Source: Alphaproteobacteria bacterium (GTDB lineage Bacteria; Pseudomonadota; Alphaproteobacteria; Ferrovibrionales; Ferrovibrionaceae). From it: a DNA stretch of 64,000 nucleotides. This document shows positions 48,767-57,079 of this stretch, piece after piece. Under the pieces are notes generated by a model that saw only the letters and a list, made by a program, of their open reading frames with translations, was not told the DNA's origin and searched no databases. The translations under genes and the position numbers were made by a program. The stretch's first letter is position 1. Every line of letters begins with the position of its first letter. The stretch spans positions 33,697 to 97,696 of the forward strand of contig JAGXRD010000085.1 in NCBI GenBank assembly GCA_018336035.1, given 5' to 3'.

Positions 48767-49561
48767 ATGCGTTTCGCCGCCGTTGTCATAGCCGCCCTGT
48801 TGGCCTGCGCCGCAGTCTTTCCTGCATCGCAGGCCCACGCGCAGGCAACGGGCAAGCCGGCGGATGACCAGTTGAAGCTGACCATTGGCGGCGGCGCGAT
48901 CTATGCGCCGACCTATCTGGGCTCCGACAATTACGAGGCCGATCCGATCCCGCTGTTCGACCTGCGCTATGCCGACCGTGCCTTCCTCTCCACCCGCGAC
49001 GGCCTCGGGCTCAACCTCGCGCCGTCGGGCGCGAACTGGCGCGCCGGTCCCGTGGTGAAATACCGCGCCGCGCGCGACCAGGATGACGACAGCGCCCTGC
49101 GCGGCATGGGCGATGTCGATGCGGCCGGCGAGGCCGGCGGCTATGTGCATTACGACCTGCGGCCCTTCACCATGGGGGCGGAAATCCGCCAGGGCTTCGG
49201 CGGCCATGAGGGTGTGATCGGCGATGTGTTTGCCAACTGGAGCACCAAGCTGAGCGACAGCCTGATGCTGACCATCGGGCCCAAGGCCACCCTGGCGAGC
49301 CGCGATTTCACCGAGACCTATTTCGGCGTCACGCCCGGACAGGCGGCGCGCAGCGGCTATCGCGCATATTCACCGGATGGACCCTTCATGTCCTACGGTC
49401 TGGGCGCGTCGCTCAGATACAAGGTGAACGACTATCTCTCGCTCGGCGGCTTTGCCGGCATCGACCGCATCGTCGGCGATGCCGCCGACAGCCCGCTGGT
49501 CGACCAGGCCGGCTCACCGACGCAGGCCAGGCTGGGTCTGACGCTCGGGATTGATTGGTAG
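48767..49561 (+). CDS. MipA/OmpV-family outer-membrane protein (copy 1)
   Basis: A signal peptide ending AQAHAQ precedes a 240-residue beta-barrel domain. It has the family start 'LTIGGGAIYAPTYLGSDNYEADPIPLFDLRY' and landmarks 'ETYFGVTPGQAARSGYRAY' and 'VGDAADSPLVDQAGS'. MipA/OmpV proteins are outer-membrane barrels, some linked to murein synthesis complexes and some to stress or two-component responses. A second paralogue ends at 63098. The 214-bp upstream region shows no gene or clear promoter. Confidence 0.92.
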   Translation: MRFAAVVIAALLACAAVFPASQAHAQATGKPADDQLKLTIGGGAIYAPTYLGSDNYEADPIPLFDLRYADRAFLSTRDGLGLNLAPSGANWRAGPVVKYRAARDQDDDSALRGMGDVDAAGEAGGYVHYDLRPFTMGAEIRQGFGGHEGVIGDVFANWSTKLSDSLMLTIGPKATLASRDFTETYFGVTPGQAARSGYRAYSPDGPFMSYGLGASLRYKVNDYLSLGGFAGIDRIVGDAADSPLVDQAGSPTQARLGLTLGIDW

Positions 49562-49585
49562 AAGCTAAAAGCCACTAACCAAACT

Positions 49586-49670
49586 GTCATGGCCGGACTT
49601 GTTCCGGCCATCCACGTCTTGTCGCCCTCGAAAGTAAGGCGTGGATGCCCGGGTCAAGCCCGGGCATGAC
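49586..49670. repeat. Dispersed palindromic repeat, copy A
   Basis: An 85-bp element with inverted ends: GTCATGGCCGG...CCGGCCATCCACGTCTT at the left and AAGGCGTGGATGCCCGGG...GGGCATGAC at the right. Each arm is itself a hairpin, and the whole can fold on itself. It lies between convergent genes and closely matches the copy at 62454-62540. Confidence 0.85.
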
Positions 49671-49689
49671 AATGAATGGGGAAGACGTG

Positions 49690-50886
49690 TCAGTGCCCGT
49701 CGCCCAGTTCCACATCCACCAGGTTGACCCAGTAGGCCGCACCGGTGGTCAGGATCTGGTCGTTGAAGTCATAATGCGGCGTATGCACGTAATGGCAGGA
49801 GCCATCGCTGATGCTGCCACCATTGCCGATCAGGATATAGGCGCCGGGCTTCTTCTCCAGCATGAAGGCGAAGTCTTCCGCACCGGTCAGCGGCTCGACA
49901 TCGCCATCGATCTTCGCCTCGCCCACCGTGAGCGCGGCAGCCTTGAGCGCCAGCGCGGTCTGCTCCGGCGCATTGCGCAGCGGCGGATAGCGCCGCAGAT
50001 AGTGATACTCCGCCGTGCCGCCATGGGCGGATGCAATGCCTTGGGCAATTTCACCGAGGCGACGTTCCAGCAGGTCGCGATCTTCGGGCGTGTAGCTGCG
50101 CGCCGTGCCGCGAATGGTGACTTCCGACGGGATCACATTGGGCGAGCCATACGAGCCCGCCGCGATATGCCCGACGCTGACCACGGCTGCATGCTGCGGA
50201 TTCACGTTGCGGCCGATGATGCTCTGCGCCGCCGTGATGAAGGCCGCCGACGGCATGGTCGGATCGGTGCCCATATGCGGCATCGCGCCATGGCCGCCGG
50301 TGCCGCGGAACACGGCGGTCCAGGTATCAGACGCCGCCATCATGGCGCCGGGCCGGATGGCGAATTCGCCGGTCTTCAGCCCCGGCATGTTGTGCATGCC
50401 GTAGACCGCATCGCAGGGAAACATCTCGAACAGGCCCTGCTCGATCATCACGCGCGCGCCACCCTCGCCCTCTTCGGCGGGCTGGAAGATGAAATGCAGC
50501 GTGCCGGCAAAATCGCGATGTTTGGCCAGATGCTTGGCCGCGCCCAGCAGCATGGCGGTATGGCCGTCATGACCGCAGGCATGCATCTTGCCGTCATGCA
50601 CCGACTTATGCGCAAAGGTGTTCTTTTCCTGCAGGTTCAGCGCATCCATATCGGCGCGCAGCGCGATGCTGCGCTGGCCGGGCCGGCTGCCCTTCAAGGT
50701 GCCAACCACGCCGGTTTTTCCCAGGCCGCGATGGATCGGGATGCCCCATTCGGTCAGCTTGGCCGCCACCACATCGGCGGTGCGCACTTCCTCGAAAGCG
50801 GTCTCGGGATGCTGGTGGATGTCGCGGCGGATCGCGGTCAGTTCGTCGCGATGGGCCTGCATATCCTTCAGGATGTCTTTGGTCAT
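49690..50886 (-). CDS. M20-family amidohydrolase (aminoacylase/hippurate hydrolase type)
   Basis: A 398-residue metallo-amidohydrolase. The binuclear metal-site signature is 'MHACGHDGHTAMLLGAAKHL' and the general-base Glu lies in 'FIFQPAEEGEGGARVMIEQG'. The dimerisation domain holds 'TGGHGAMPHMGTDPT', and 'LTGAEDFAFMLEKKPGAYILIGNG' closes the site. It lacks a signal peptide. It probably hydrolyses an N-acyl amino acid or related amide in the cytoplasm. It follows the LysR-type regulator in the same orientation, which may control it together with the divergent MFS transporter. Confidence 0.93.
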   Translation of the reverse strand: MTKDILKDMQAHRDELTAIRRDIHQHPETAFEEVRTADVVAAKLTEWGIPIHRGLGKTGVVGTLKGSRPGQRSIALRADMDALNLQEKNTFAHKSVHDGKMHACGHDGHTAMLLGAAKHLAKHRDFAGTLHFIFQPAEEGEGGARVMIEQGLFEMFPCDAVYGMHNMPGLKTGEFAIRPGAMMAASDTWTAVFRGTGGHGAMPHMGTDPTMPSAAFITAAQSIIGRNVNPQHAAVVSVGHIAAGSYGSPNVIPSEVTIRGTARSYTPEDRDLLERRLGEIAQGIASAHGGTAEYHYLRRYPPLRNAPEQTALALKAAALTVGEAKIDGDVEPLTGAEDFAFMLEKKPGAYILIGNGGSISDGSCHYVHTPHYDFNDQILTTGAAYWVNLVDVELGDGH

Positions 50887-50936
50887 GGGATACTCATCTG
50901 TGCGGGGGCTCTTTGCCCTAGCACAGCACTGCCGGC

Positions 50937-51854
50937 CTACCTTGGCAAGGCCTGCCGCTTATTGGTCCGGCTGGTCCGGCTTGCCGCACCCTGTTCCAGC
51001 AGCCTGCGGTCGCGGGCAAACAGCGTCACCAGGAAATCCATCGCCGCCCGCACGCGCGGCGCGCGGCGCAGATCCGGATGCACCAGCAGCCAGATTTCGC
51101 GATCCGGCGCCTCCGTCTCGGTGACCACGCGGCGCAGCTGCGGGTCCGTCGTGCCGACGAAATGCGGCAGTACGGCAACGCCCAGATCGGCGCAGGTGGC
51201 GTGATACATCGTGGCCATGTCACCGCAGAGGAAAACGATCGGCCGGCCGCGCAACTGCTGTTCCAGCCAGCGCTGCTGGCTGATCGTGCCCATCGGCTCG
51301 TCATAGCCGATGAAACCGTAATCCTTCGGCTTCGTCGCGGCGAGATAACGCGGGCTGGCATAGAGTCCGAAACCGACGGCGCCAAGACGCCGCGCGATCA
51401 GGCCGCTTTCGCTCGGCTTGGTCAGCCGCAGGGCGATATCGGCCTCGCGGCGGGCGAGATCGACCACGCGGTTGTTGCCCGACAGCGCGATCCGGATATC
51501 AGGATGCAGTTTGCGGAATTCCGCCAGACGCGGCGCCAGGAACAGGCTGGCCAGCATCGGCGAGGTGCTGATCCGCACATTGCCCTGCATGGCCGGCCGG
51601 CCGCTGGCCTGTCGCTGCAGCGCCAGCGCCTCGGTTTCCATCCGCTCCGCGGTGCCGAGCAGCGCCTCGCCTTCCTCGGTCAGCACATAGCCGCGCGCCA
51701 GCCGGTCGAACAGCCGCAGGTCGAGGCGTTTCTCCAGCGCAGCCACCCGCCGCGCCACCGTGGAATGATCCACCTTCAGGCGACGCGCTGCGGCCGACAG
51801 CGAGCCCTCGCGCGCCAATTCGAGAAACAGCCGGATATCGTCCCAGTCTGTCAT
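50937..51854 (-). CDS. LysR-family transcriptional regulator
   Basis: An N-terminal winged helix ('DIRLFLELAREGSLSAAARRLKVDHSTVARRVAALEKRL'-type LysR motif, residues 5-43) is followed by a periplasmic-binding-protein-like effector domain (about 90-290). The C-terminal tail is basic. The ATG at MTDWDD fits family N-termini. An 18-bp tandem duplication supplies a second in-frame ATG (MADWLQ) six codons upstream. It is divergent from the MFS gene across 222 bases, the classical LysR arrangement, and upstream of the amidohydrolase. Confidence 0.92.
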   Translation of the reverse strand: MTDWDDIRLFLELAREGSLSAAARRLKVDHSTVARRVAALEKRLDLRLFDRLARGYVLTEEGEALLGTAERMETEALALQRQASGRPAMQGNVRISTSPMLASLFLAPRLAEFRKLHPDIRIALSGNNRVVDLARREADIALRLTKPSESGLIARRLGAVGFGLYASPRYLAATKPKDYGFIGYDEPMGTISQQRWLEQQLRGRPIVFLCGDMATMYHATCADLGVAVLPHFVGTTDPQLRRVVTETEAPDREIWLLVHPDLRRAPRVRAAMDFLVTLFARDRRLLEQGAASRTSRTNKRQALPR

Positions 51855-51878
51855 TTGAAGCCAGTCTGCCATTTGAAG
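51843..51878 (-). repeat. 18-bp tandem duplication at the LysR gene start
   Basis: CCAGTCTGTCATTTGAAG is followed immediately by CCAGTCTGCCATTTGAAG (17 of 18 identical). Each unit carries an ATG in the LysR frame on the minus strand, so the gene has two equivalent translation starts, giving MADWLQMTDW at the N-terminus. Confidence 0.85.
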
Positions 51879-52076
51879 AAGGTGGCCGTCATGGTGTCTG
51901 TGCATTTCTGCGGAGGCTCTGGGCATTTTTACCATCTCCCTGGCCTCGCTGCCGAGCGTAATCTGGAGCGCACCAAAACCGGATTGCTGCGATACATTCC
52001 AGCACTGGACTTGGCCCTGCCCGCAGACCATCATCCGCCCGATTTACGTCCGCCCCAGAATGACAAAGAGCCCGTT

Positions 52077-53357
52077 ATGGCCACCGACACCGCCTCCTCC
52101 GCCCGTCCGCCGTTCCATCACCCCTCGCTCAGCCAGTGGCAGAGCGTCTCGATCCTGACCGGCGCCGCCGTGATGCTGTCGCTCGCCATGGGCATGCGGC
52201 AGAGCCTCGGCCTGTTCATGCAGCCGATCACGAAAGACATCGGGATTTCCGCGGCCGATTTCGCCTTCGCGCTGGCGATCCAGAATATCGTCTGGGGCAT
52301 TTCGCAGCCGTTTGCCGGCGCGCTGGTCGACAAATACGGCACGCGCGTGATCACCCTGCTCGGCGGCCTGCTCTATGCAGCCGCGCTGATCCTCACCGCC
52401 TTCGCCACCAACGCCTGGATGGTAACGCTGGGCTCCGGCGTCATGATCGGTATCGCACTGTCCTGCACCACATCGGGCATCGCCGCCAAGATCGCCGCGA
52501 AAGTCGTGCGGGCCGAACGCCGCAGCCTGGCCTTCGGCCTGGTCTCGGCCGCCGGCTCGATTGGCACCTTCTTCTGCGCGCCGCTGGCGCAGGGCGTGAT
52601 CCAGGCGAGCGGCTGGCAGATGGCAATGTTCGTCTTCGTAGCTTTAGCTGCCGCGATGCTGCCCGCCGCGCTGATCGGTGGCCGCGCCGACAAGGTGCCG
52701 GTCGCGGCACTGCCCGGCGCCGCCGAAACCATGCGCAGCACGCTGGGTGAGGCGGCCAACCATGGCGGCTATATCGTGATGGCCGCCGCCTTCTTCGTCT
52801 GCGGGCTGCAACTGGTCTTCCTCACCACGCATCTGCCCACCTTCCTGGCCGATTGCGGCGCCGACCCGATGCTGAGCGCGCAGGCGCTCGCCGTGATCGG
52901 CGCCTTCAACGTGTTCGGCAGCTGGCTGTTCGGCTGGCTCGGCGACCGCTACCACAAGCCGATGCTGCTCGGCCTGATCTACATCCTGCGCTCGGTTGCC
53001 ATCGCGCTGTATTTCATGCTGCCGGTCACGCAGTTCAGCACGCTGGTCTTCGCCGCCATCATGGGCACGCTGTGGCTCGGCGTGATTCCGCTGGTGAATG
53101 GCCTGGTGGCGCAGATTTTCGGCATCCGCTATCTCGCCACGCTGACCGGCATCGCCTTCTTCAGCCACCAGGTCGGCAGCTTCCTCGGCGCCTGGGCCGG
53201 CGGCGTGATCTATGACCAGCTCGGCTCGTATACGCTGGCCTGGCAGCTGGCCGCCGGCATCGGTGCCGCCGCCGGGGTGATGCAGCTATTCATGAACACG
53301 CGGCCGACCGAGCGTGTGCTGGCGGCGCAGCGTGCGGCCACGGCAGCCGCGGAATAA
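52077..53357 (+). CDS. MFS transporter
   Basis: A 426-residue protein with twelve predicted membrane helices, starting MATDTASSARPP. The conserved MFS loop 2-3 motif appears as 'GALVDKYGTRVITLLGGLLYAAAL', and its weaker repeat as 'GWLGDRYHKPMLLGLIYILRS'. The helix content and 'MGMRQSLGLFMQPITKDIGIS' opening resemble monocarboxylate/oxalate-formate type carriers. The substrate is unknown. The divergent LysR regulator and nearby M20 amidohydrolase suggest uptake of an acylated amino acid or carboxylate. Confidence 0.92.
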   Translation: MATDTASSARPPFHHPSLSQWQSVSILTGAAVMLSLAMGMRQSLGLFMQPITKDIGISAADFAFALAIQNIVWGISQPFAGALVDKYGTRVITLLGGLLYAAALILTAFATNAWMVTLGSGVMIGIALSCTTSGIAAKIAAKVVRAERRSLAFGLVSAAGSIGTFFCAPLAQGVIQASGWQMAMFVFVALAAAMLPAALIGGRADKVPVAALPGAAETMRSTLGEAANHGGYIVMAAAFFVCGLQLVFLTTHLPTFLADCGADPMLSAQALAVIGAFNVFGSWLFGWLGDRYHKPMLLGLIYILRSVAIALYFMLPVTQFSTLVFAAIMGTLWLGVIPLVNGLVAQIFGIRYLATLTGIAFFSHQVGSFLGAWAGGVIYDQLGSYTLAWQLAAGIGAAAGVMQLFMNTRPTERVLAAQRAATAAAE

Positions 53358-53440
53358 CGGGCGTGCATCCGTAACAGGGATGACATAAACTCGGCCTAAG
53401 ACTGGCGGCGATCCAGACCGCGCCCCTATCGCTGGGCATC

Positions 53441-54523
53441 ATGACCCCTGTGCTGCAACCCGACCAGACCGCGCCAGTGCGGCAAACCGATCTGCCCGCC
53501 CTGTTCGAGGCCGTCTGTCGCCAGGCGGTGCGCGAAACCGACTCAACCCGCGCCAGCATCTGGTATTTCGAGTCCGATGGCAGCCTGACCTGCCAGTGCC
53601 TGTTCGACAGTCGCGACGGCACGGTGAGCGCGGGCGTGACGCTGCCGCATGCCATGTATGCCCCGTATCTGGATGCCATCCGCACCAATGGCATCGTGAT
53701 GGCGCCCCATGCACGGCAGCATCCAGCCACCGCATGTTTCAACGACGTCTATTTCCCGGCGAACGACATTCACGCCCTGCTCGATTTCCTGGTCACCGAC
53801 CGCGACGGCCAGCCGGCGGCGGTGCTGTGCTGCGAGCAATGCGGATCGCCGCGCAACTGGTCGCCGGCCGATGTCGCGGCGTTGCAGACGCTGGCGCTGC
53901 GGCTGTCGGACACTTTCCGCTACGATGCCGGCACGCCGGCGCAGCGCGCGCTGTTCAAGCCTGACCTGCCCTTCGCCGATGAACCGCTGCTGATGGAAGC
54001 CGCCATCTACTGGTCGGCCAAGCGCAGTTCGCGGCAGATGCCGCTGCGCAGCGATCTTTCGCCCATCGACATGCCGCGTCGGCTGTTGCCCAATCTGATG
54101 ATTGCCGAGTTCAGCGGCGAGCCTGCCATCATACGGTACCGGCTGATGGGAACGGCGATGGTGGAGGCCTTCGGCGAAGATTTCACCGGCAGAACCACGG
54201 CCGATATCTCGGCAGGAGAATACCTGGCTTACATTGAAGGCTTATACCACAGCGTGCGCGACACGCGTGCGCCGGTCTATTCGGAGAGCACGTTTCGCTG
54301 GGATACGGGCGGCTGGCGTCACACGCGGCGCCTGATGCTGCCGCTGGCACTCGACGAGACCGATACGGTGCGGCAGATCCTGGTCGCGCAGGTCTGGCCA
54401 CGCATCGCCGATATTGCCGGTGCCGGCATGCCGACGCCGCAAGGTTCGCCGATCCTGGCTGATCGCATCGACCAGGGCATCTCGCAACGCCTGACCCTGC
54501 CACAGCTCGGCGTCAAAGGCTGA
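53441..54523 (+). CDS. GAF plus PAS_5 domain protein
   Basis: Residues about 10-165 form a GAF-like domain ('ALFEAVCRQAVRETDSTRASIWYFESDGSLTCQCLFD', 'AVLCCEQCGSPRNWSPADVAALQTLALRLSD'). Residues about 185-325 form a PAS_5 domain closely similar to the stand-alone protein at 36774 ('IYWSAKRSSRQMPLRSDLSPIDMPRRLLPNLMI'). No kinase, cyclase or DNA-binding output domain is attached, so it may act by protein-protein contact. No operon partner is evident. Confidence 0.82.
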   Translation: MTPVLQPDQTAPVRQTDLPALFEAVCRQAVRETDSTRASIWYFESDGSLTCQCLFDSRDGTVSAGVTLPHAMYAPYLDAIRTNGIVMAPHARQHPATACFNDVYFPANDIHALLDFLVTDRDGQPAAVLCCEQCGSPRNWSPADVAALQTLALRLSDTFRYDAGTPAQRALFKPDLPFADEPLLMEAAIYWSAKRSSRQMPLRSDLSPIDMPRRLLPNLMIAEFSGEPAIIRYRLMGTAMVEAFGEDFTGRTTADISAGEYLAYIEGLYHSVRDTRAPVYSESTFRWDTGGWRHTRRLMLPLALDETDTVRQILVAQVWPRIADIAGAGMPTPQGSPILADRIDQGISQRLTLPQLGVKG

Positions 54524-54565
54524 CGTGCGGCTGCCGCGATCCGGCGACAGCCGCAACAGGCAGCG

Positions 54566-55381
54566 TCAGCGGCCGAAATAAGCCTTCACGGTCTCGTCGG
54601 CCACCTTCTGCAGATGCGCGGCCGTGTCGGCACCCAGTCCGGCATCGTATTTCATGCCAGTCGCCGGCTTGCCGAACAGCGCGCCGTAGGTGACCGCCGT
54701 GGCGAGATATGTGCCGGCCAGGCTGGGATGCCGCTTGTCGGCGACATAGAGATTGAGGTCGGGCTTTGCCTTGATCGAATTGGCAAAGGCCAGCCCGGCC
54801 GGAATCACCAGCGCCTTGTTGTCGTTCCCCGCCTTGGTATAGGCCTCGGCCAGCTGCTCGGTCATCTCCGGCTTGTCCTGATAGGCCCAGGACATGAAGA
54901 AGACCGGCTGCGCGCCATGCTTGCGCACAGTGTCGCTGTGCTTCTTGGTATATTCGGTGAAGGCCTTGCTCAGCGTCGGATTCACCGGGCACTGGCTGCA
55001 ATCCATCATCACGGCCACTTCGAACAGTTTCTGGCCGGGCGGATTCATCACCACTTCGTTGTCACCGACGAAGGAGTATTTGCCGATGCCGTTCGGCGCG
55101 AAATAGGCCTCGACATTATGCCAGTCCAACCCTGAGCCGCTGATCGTCACCGAGGTGTTGCGGTATTTGTGGCCCTTCATGCCTTCGCTGACGAAGCGGG
55201 TGACATGGCCGTGCATGCTGTTGTTGTAGTAGAAGAAGCTGTTACCGATGAAGATCACCGAGGCCGGCGCCGCACCGCCGAGGTCTTTGATCGCAGGCTT
55301 GGTCTGTGCCATGGCCATCGTCGCGGTGACAGACAGCGCAACGACGGTTGCAAGTCCCAGAATGGATTTCCGCAGGGACAT
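54566..55381 (-). CDS. Secreted SGNH/GDSL-type hydrolase-like protein
   Basis: A signal peptide (LGLATVVALSVTATMAMAQ) precedes a 245-residue domain. The block I-like motif 'VIFIGNSFFYYNN' has Ser following Gly-Asn, and the C-terminal block 'YVADKRHPSLAGTYLAT' supplies the Asp-x-x-His pair of SGNH hydrolases. It probably acts as an esterase or lipase in the periplasm; the substrate is unknown. A strong GGAGG lies seven bases before the ATG. It lies 42 bases after the MATE gene and could be the last gene of that cassette. Confidence 0.82.
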   Translation of the reverse strand: MSLRKSILGLATVVALSVTATMAMAQTKPAIKDLGGAAPASVIFIGNSFFYYNNSMHGHVTRFVSEGMKGHKYRNTSVTISGSGLDWHNVEAYFAPNGIGKYSFVGDNEVVMNPPGQKLFEVAVMMDCSQCPVNPTLSKAFTEYTKKHSDTVRKHGAQPVFFMSWAYQDKPEMTEQLAEAYTKAGNDNKALVIPAGLAFANSIKAKPDLNLYVADKRHPSLAGTYLATAVTYGALFGKPATGMKYDAGLGADTAAHLQKVADETVKAYFGR

Positions 55382-55423
55382 GATTTCCTCCAGTTGTTAT
55401 AAAGCCTCTCGGGCGCAGCGATG

Positions 55424-56830
55424 CTACTGCGCCCGGAGGTCTGGAGCAAATTGGTCCGGCGCCGAGCGACGGGTATACAGCCGTGCCAGCGTGAGCGCGG
55501 TGGTAATGAAGGCGCCGCTGACCAGGCCGATCCACAACCCGGTGACACCGAGTCCATTCACCTCGCAAAGCCAGATGCCGAGCGGCGCACCGATGCCCCA
55601 ATAGGCCATCAGCTTGAAGATCATTGGCAGGCGGGTGTCTTTTTGCCCGCGCAGCAGGCCCAGTCCTGCAAGGCCCGGATAGCCGACAAACTGCAGGAGT
55701 CCGAGCAACACCAGCAGCACGATGGCAACCTGGATCGCCGCCAGACCGGCCGGACTGGCATCGAAGAACCACACCGCCAGCGGTTCGGCGCCGAAGCTGA
55801 GCAGTACGAGCAGCAGCGTGCCGCCGACCAGCGACAGCCACAGACTGGCGCGCAGCACGGCACGGGTATCGCCGGTCACCTGCAGTTCGGCGGCGCGCGC
55901 CATCCGCACCATCGCGGCCTGCTGCAACGCGAAGGAGGCCGCATAGGCGATACCCGCCATGCGCAGGGTCAGGGTATGCGCCGCCACATCGGCAGCACTC
56001 AGCGTGGCCGCGTAGAGCGTGACGGCCAGATAAATGCCGGTTTCAGTGGCGGCCGTGACGCCGATCGGCAGGCCAACGCGTAGCACGGCCAGCAGTCCAT
56101 GCCAGTCGAAGACGGCGGCAGGCACAGCGACGACCTTACGACGCGCCATGACCAGCAGGGCAATCAGCGTGCCGAGCGCGACCAGTAAAGTGGCCAGGCC
56201 GGAGCCCATCGGACCAAAAGCGGGAATCGGCCCCAGGCCCTGCATCAGCACCAGATTGCCGAGCGCATTGAGCGGCAGCATCGCCAGCGTGACCTTCAGG
56301 AAGGCATGCGGATTTTCCGCCGCCGTCAGCAGCGTGCGATAGAGCGTGACGCCCAGCATGGGAATCAACGTCAACGCCATCACCTGCGTGAAGCTCTCGC
56401 CCAGCGCCAGCAATCCGGCATCGAGACCGAACAGCTTGAGCCACTGCGGCGCAAACCAGATCAGCGGCACGGCCGGCAGCGCCAGAAGCACGGCCATCGC
56501 CCAGCCGATACGCTGTAGCCGCGCACGATCCGCCGCATCCCCGCGCGCCACGGCGGCAGCATAAAAGGGCGCCACGCCGCCCAGCGTGCCGGCGCAGATA
56601 TAGAAGATGATCGAGTAAAGATCGCTGCCGACCGACACAGCCGCCAGCGCCTCCGCACCGAACATCAGCGACACCATCATCGTGTCGGTGATGCTCATGC
56701 CCATATTGACCAGCGCAATCAGCATGATCGGCCAGCCGAGCCGCAGCAGCGCGCCGCTTTCGCGCAGCATGGGCCCGTGTGTGGTGACTGGGGGCGCAGC
56801 AGCCATGAATTCAGTTCGTGCCATCGACAT
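55424..56830 (-). CDS. MATE-family efflux transporter
   Basis: A 468-residue protein with twelve predicted helices in two homologous halves. The family opening 'LLRLGWPIMLIALVNMGMSITDTMMVS' contains the conserved Pro, and 'ALAAVSVGSDLYSIIFYICAGTLGG' follows. MATE proteins export cationic drugs or metabolites using Na+ or H+. It is 15 bases after the DUF1127 gene and in line with the methyltransferase, suggesting co-expression with a modified small molecule as the substrate. That is inference. Confidence 0.93.
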   Translation of the reverse strand: MSMARTEFMAAAPPVTTHGPMLRESGALLRLGWPIMLIALVNMGMSITDTMMVSLMFGAEALAAVSVGSDLYSIIFYICAGTLGGVAPFYAAAVARGDAADRARLQRIGWAMAVLLALPAVPLIWFAPQWLKLFGLDAGLLALGESFTQVMALTLIPMLGVTLYRTLLTAAENPHAFLKVTLAMLPLNALGNLVLMQGLGPIPAFGPMGSGLATLLVALGTLIALLVMARRKVVAVPAAVFDWHGLLAVLRVGLPIGVTAATETGIYLAVTLYAATLSAADVAAHTLTLRMAGIAYAASFALQQAAMVRMARAAELQVTGDTRAVLRASLWLSLVGGTLLLVLLSFGAEPLAVWFFDASPAGLAAIQVAIVLLVLLGLLQFVGYPGLAGLGLLRGQKDTRLPMIFKLMAYWGIGAPLGIWLCEVNGLGVTGLWIGLVSGAFITTALTLARLYTRRSAPDQFAPDLRAQ

Positions 56831-56845
56831 GATGTATCCGTTCTT

Positions 56846-57079
56846 TTACGACAGGCGTCGCTCGACATGGCGCCACAGCACCGTCGCGCCATATTGCGCG
56901 GCAACCGGATCGATCCCCGCATCCCGCATGGTGCGATGATCGATCCGGCCCAGCATGCGCCGCGAGTGACTTCGGCGATGCCAGATGCGGAAAGCTTCTG
57001 CCGCCCGCATCCACCAGCGGGTCCCGCGATCCCCGGCCCTGCGGCCGAGGATCGCGCGGACGATGGCGGGTGCGCTCAA
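56846..57079 (-). CDS. Small DUF1127-like protein
   Basis: A 77-residue basic protein whose C-terminal half matches the DUF1127 pattern: 'AFRIWHRRSHSRRMLGRIDHRTMRDAGIDPVAA', ending with 'LWRHVERRLS'. Such short Arg-rich proteins are abundant in alphaproteobacteria; some bind RNA and affect phosphate and metabolism genes. The start is taken as TTG in the TTGA overlap with the methyltransferase stop, which gives a typical length. An internal ATG would give 55 residues. Confidence 0.65.
   Translation of the reverse strand: MSAPAIVRAILGRRAGDRGTRWWMRAAEAFRIWHRRSHSRRMLGRIDHRTMRDAGIDPVAAQYGATVLWRHVERRLS

Noticed and set aside
51078..52076. N-terminal extension of the MFS transporter frame over the LysR gene
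   Set aside because: The upstream part is antisense to the LysR regulator; the ATG at 52077 gives a normal-length transporter.
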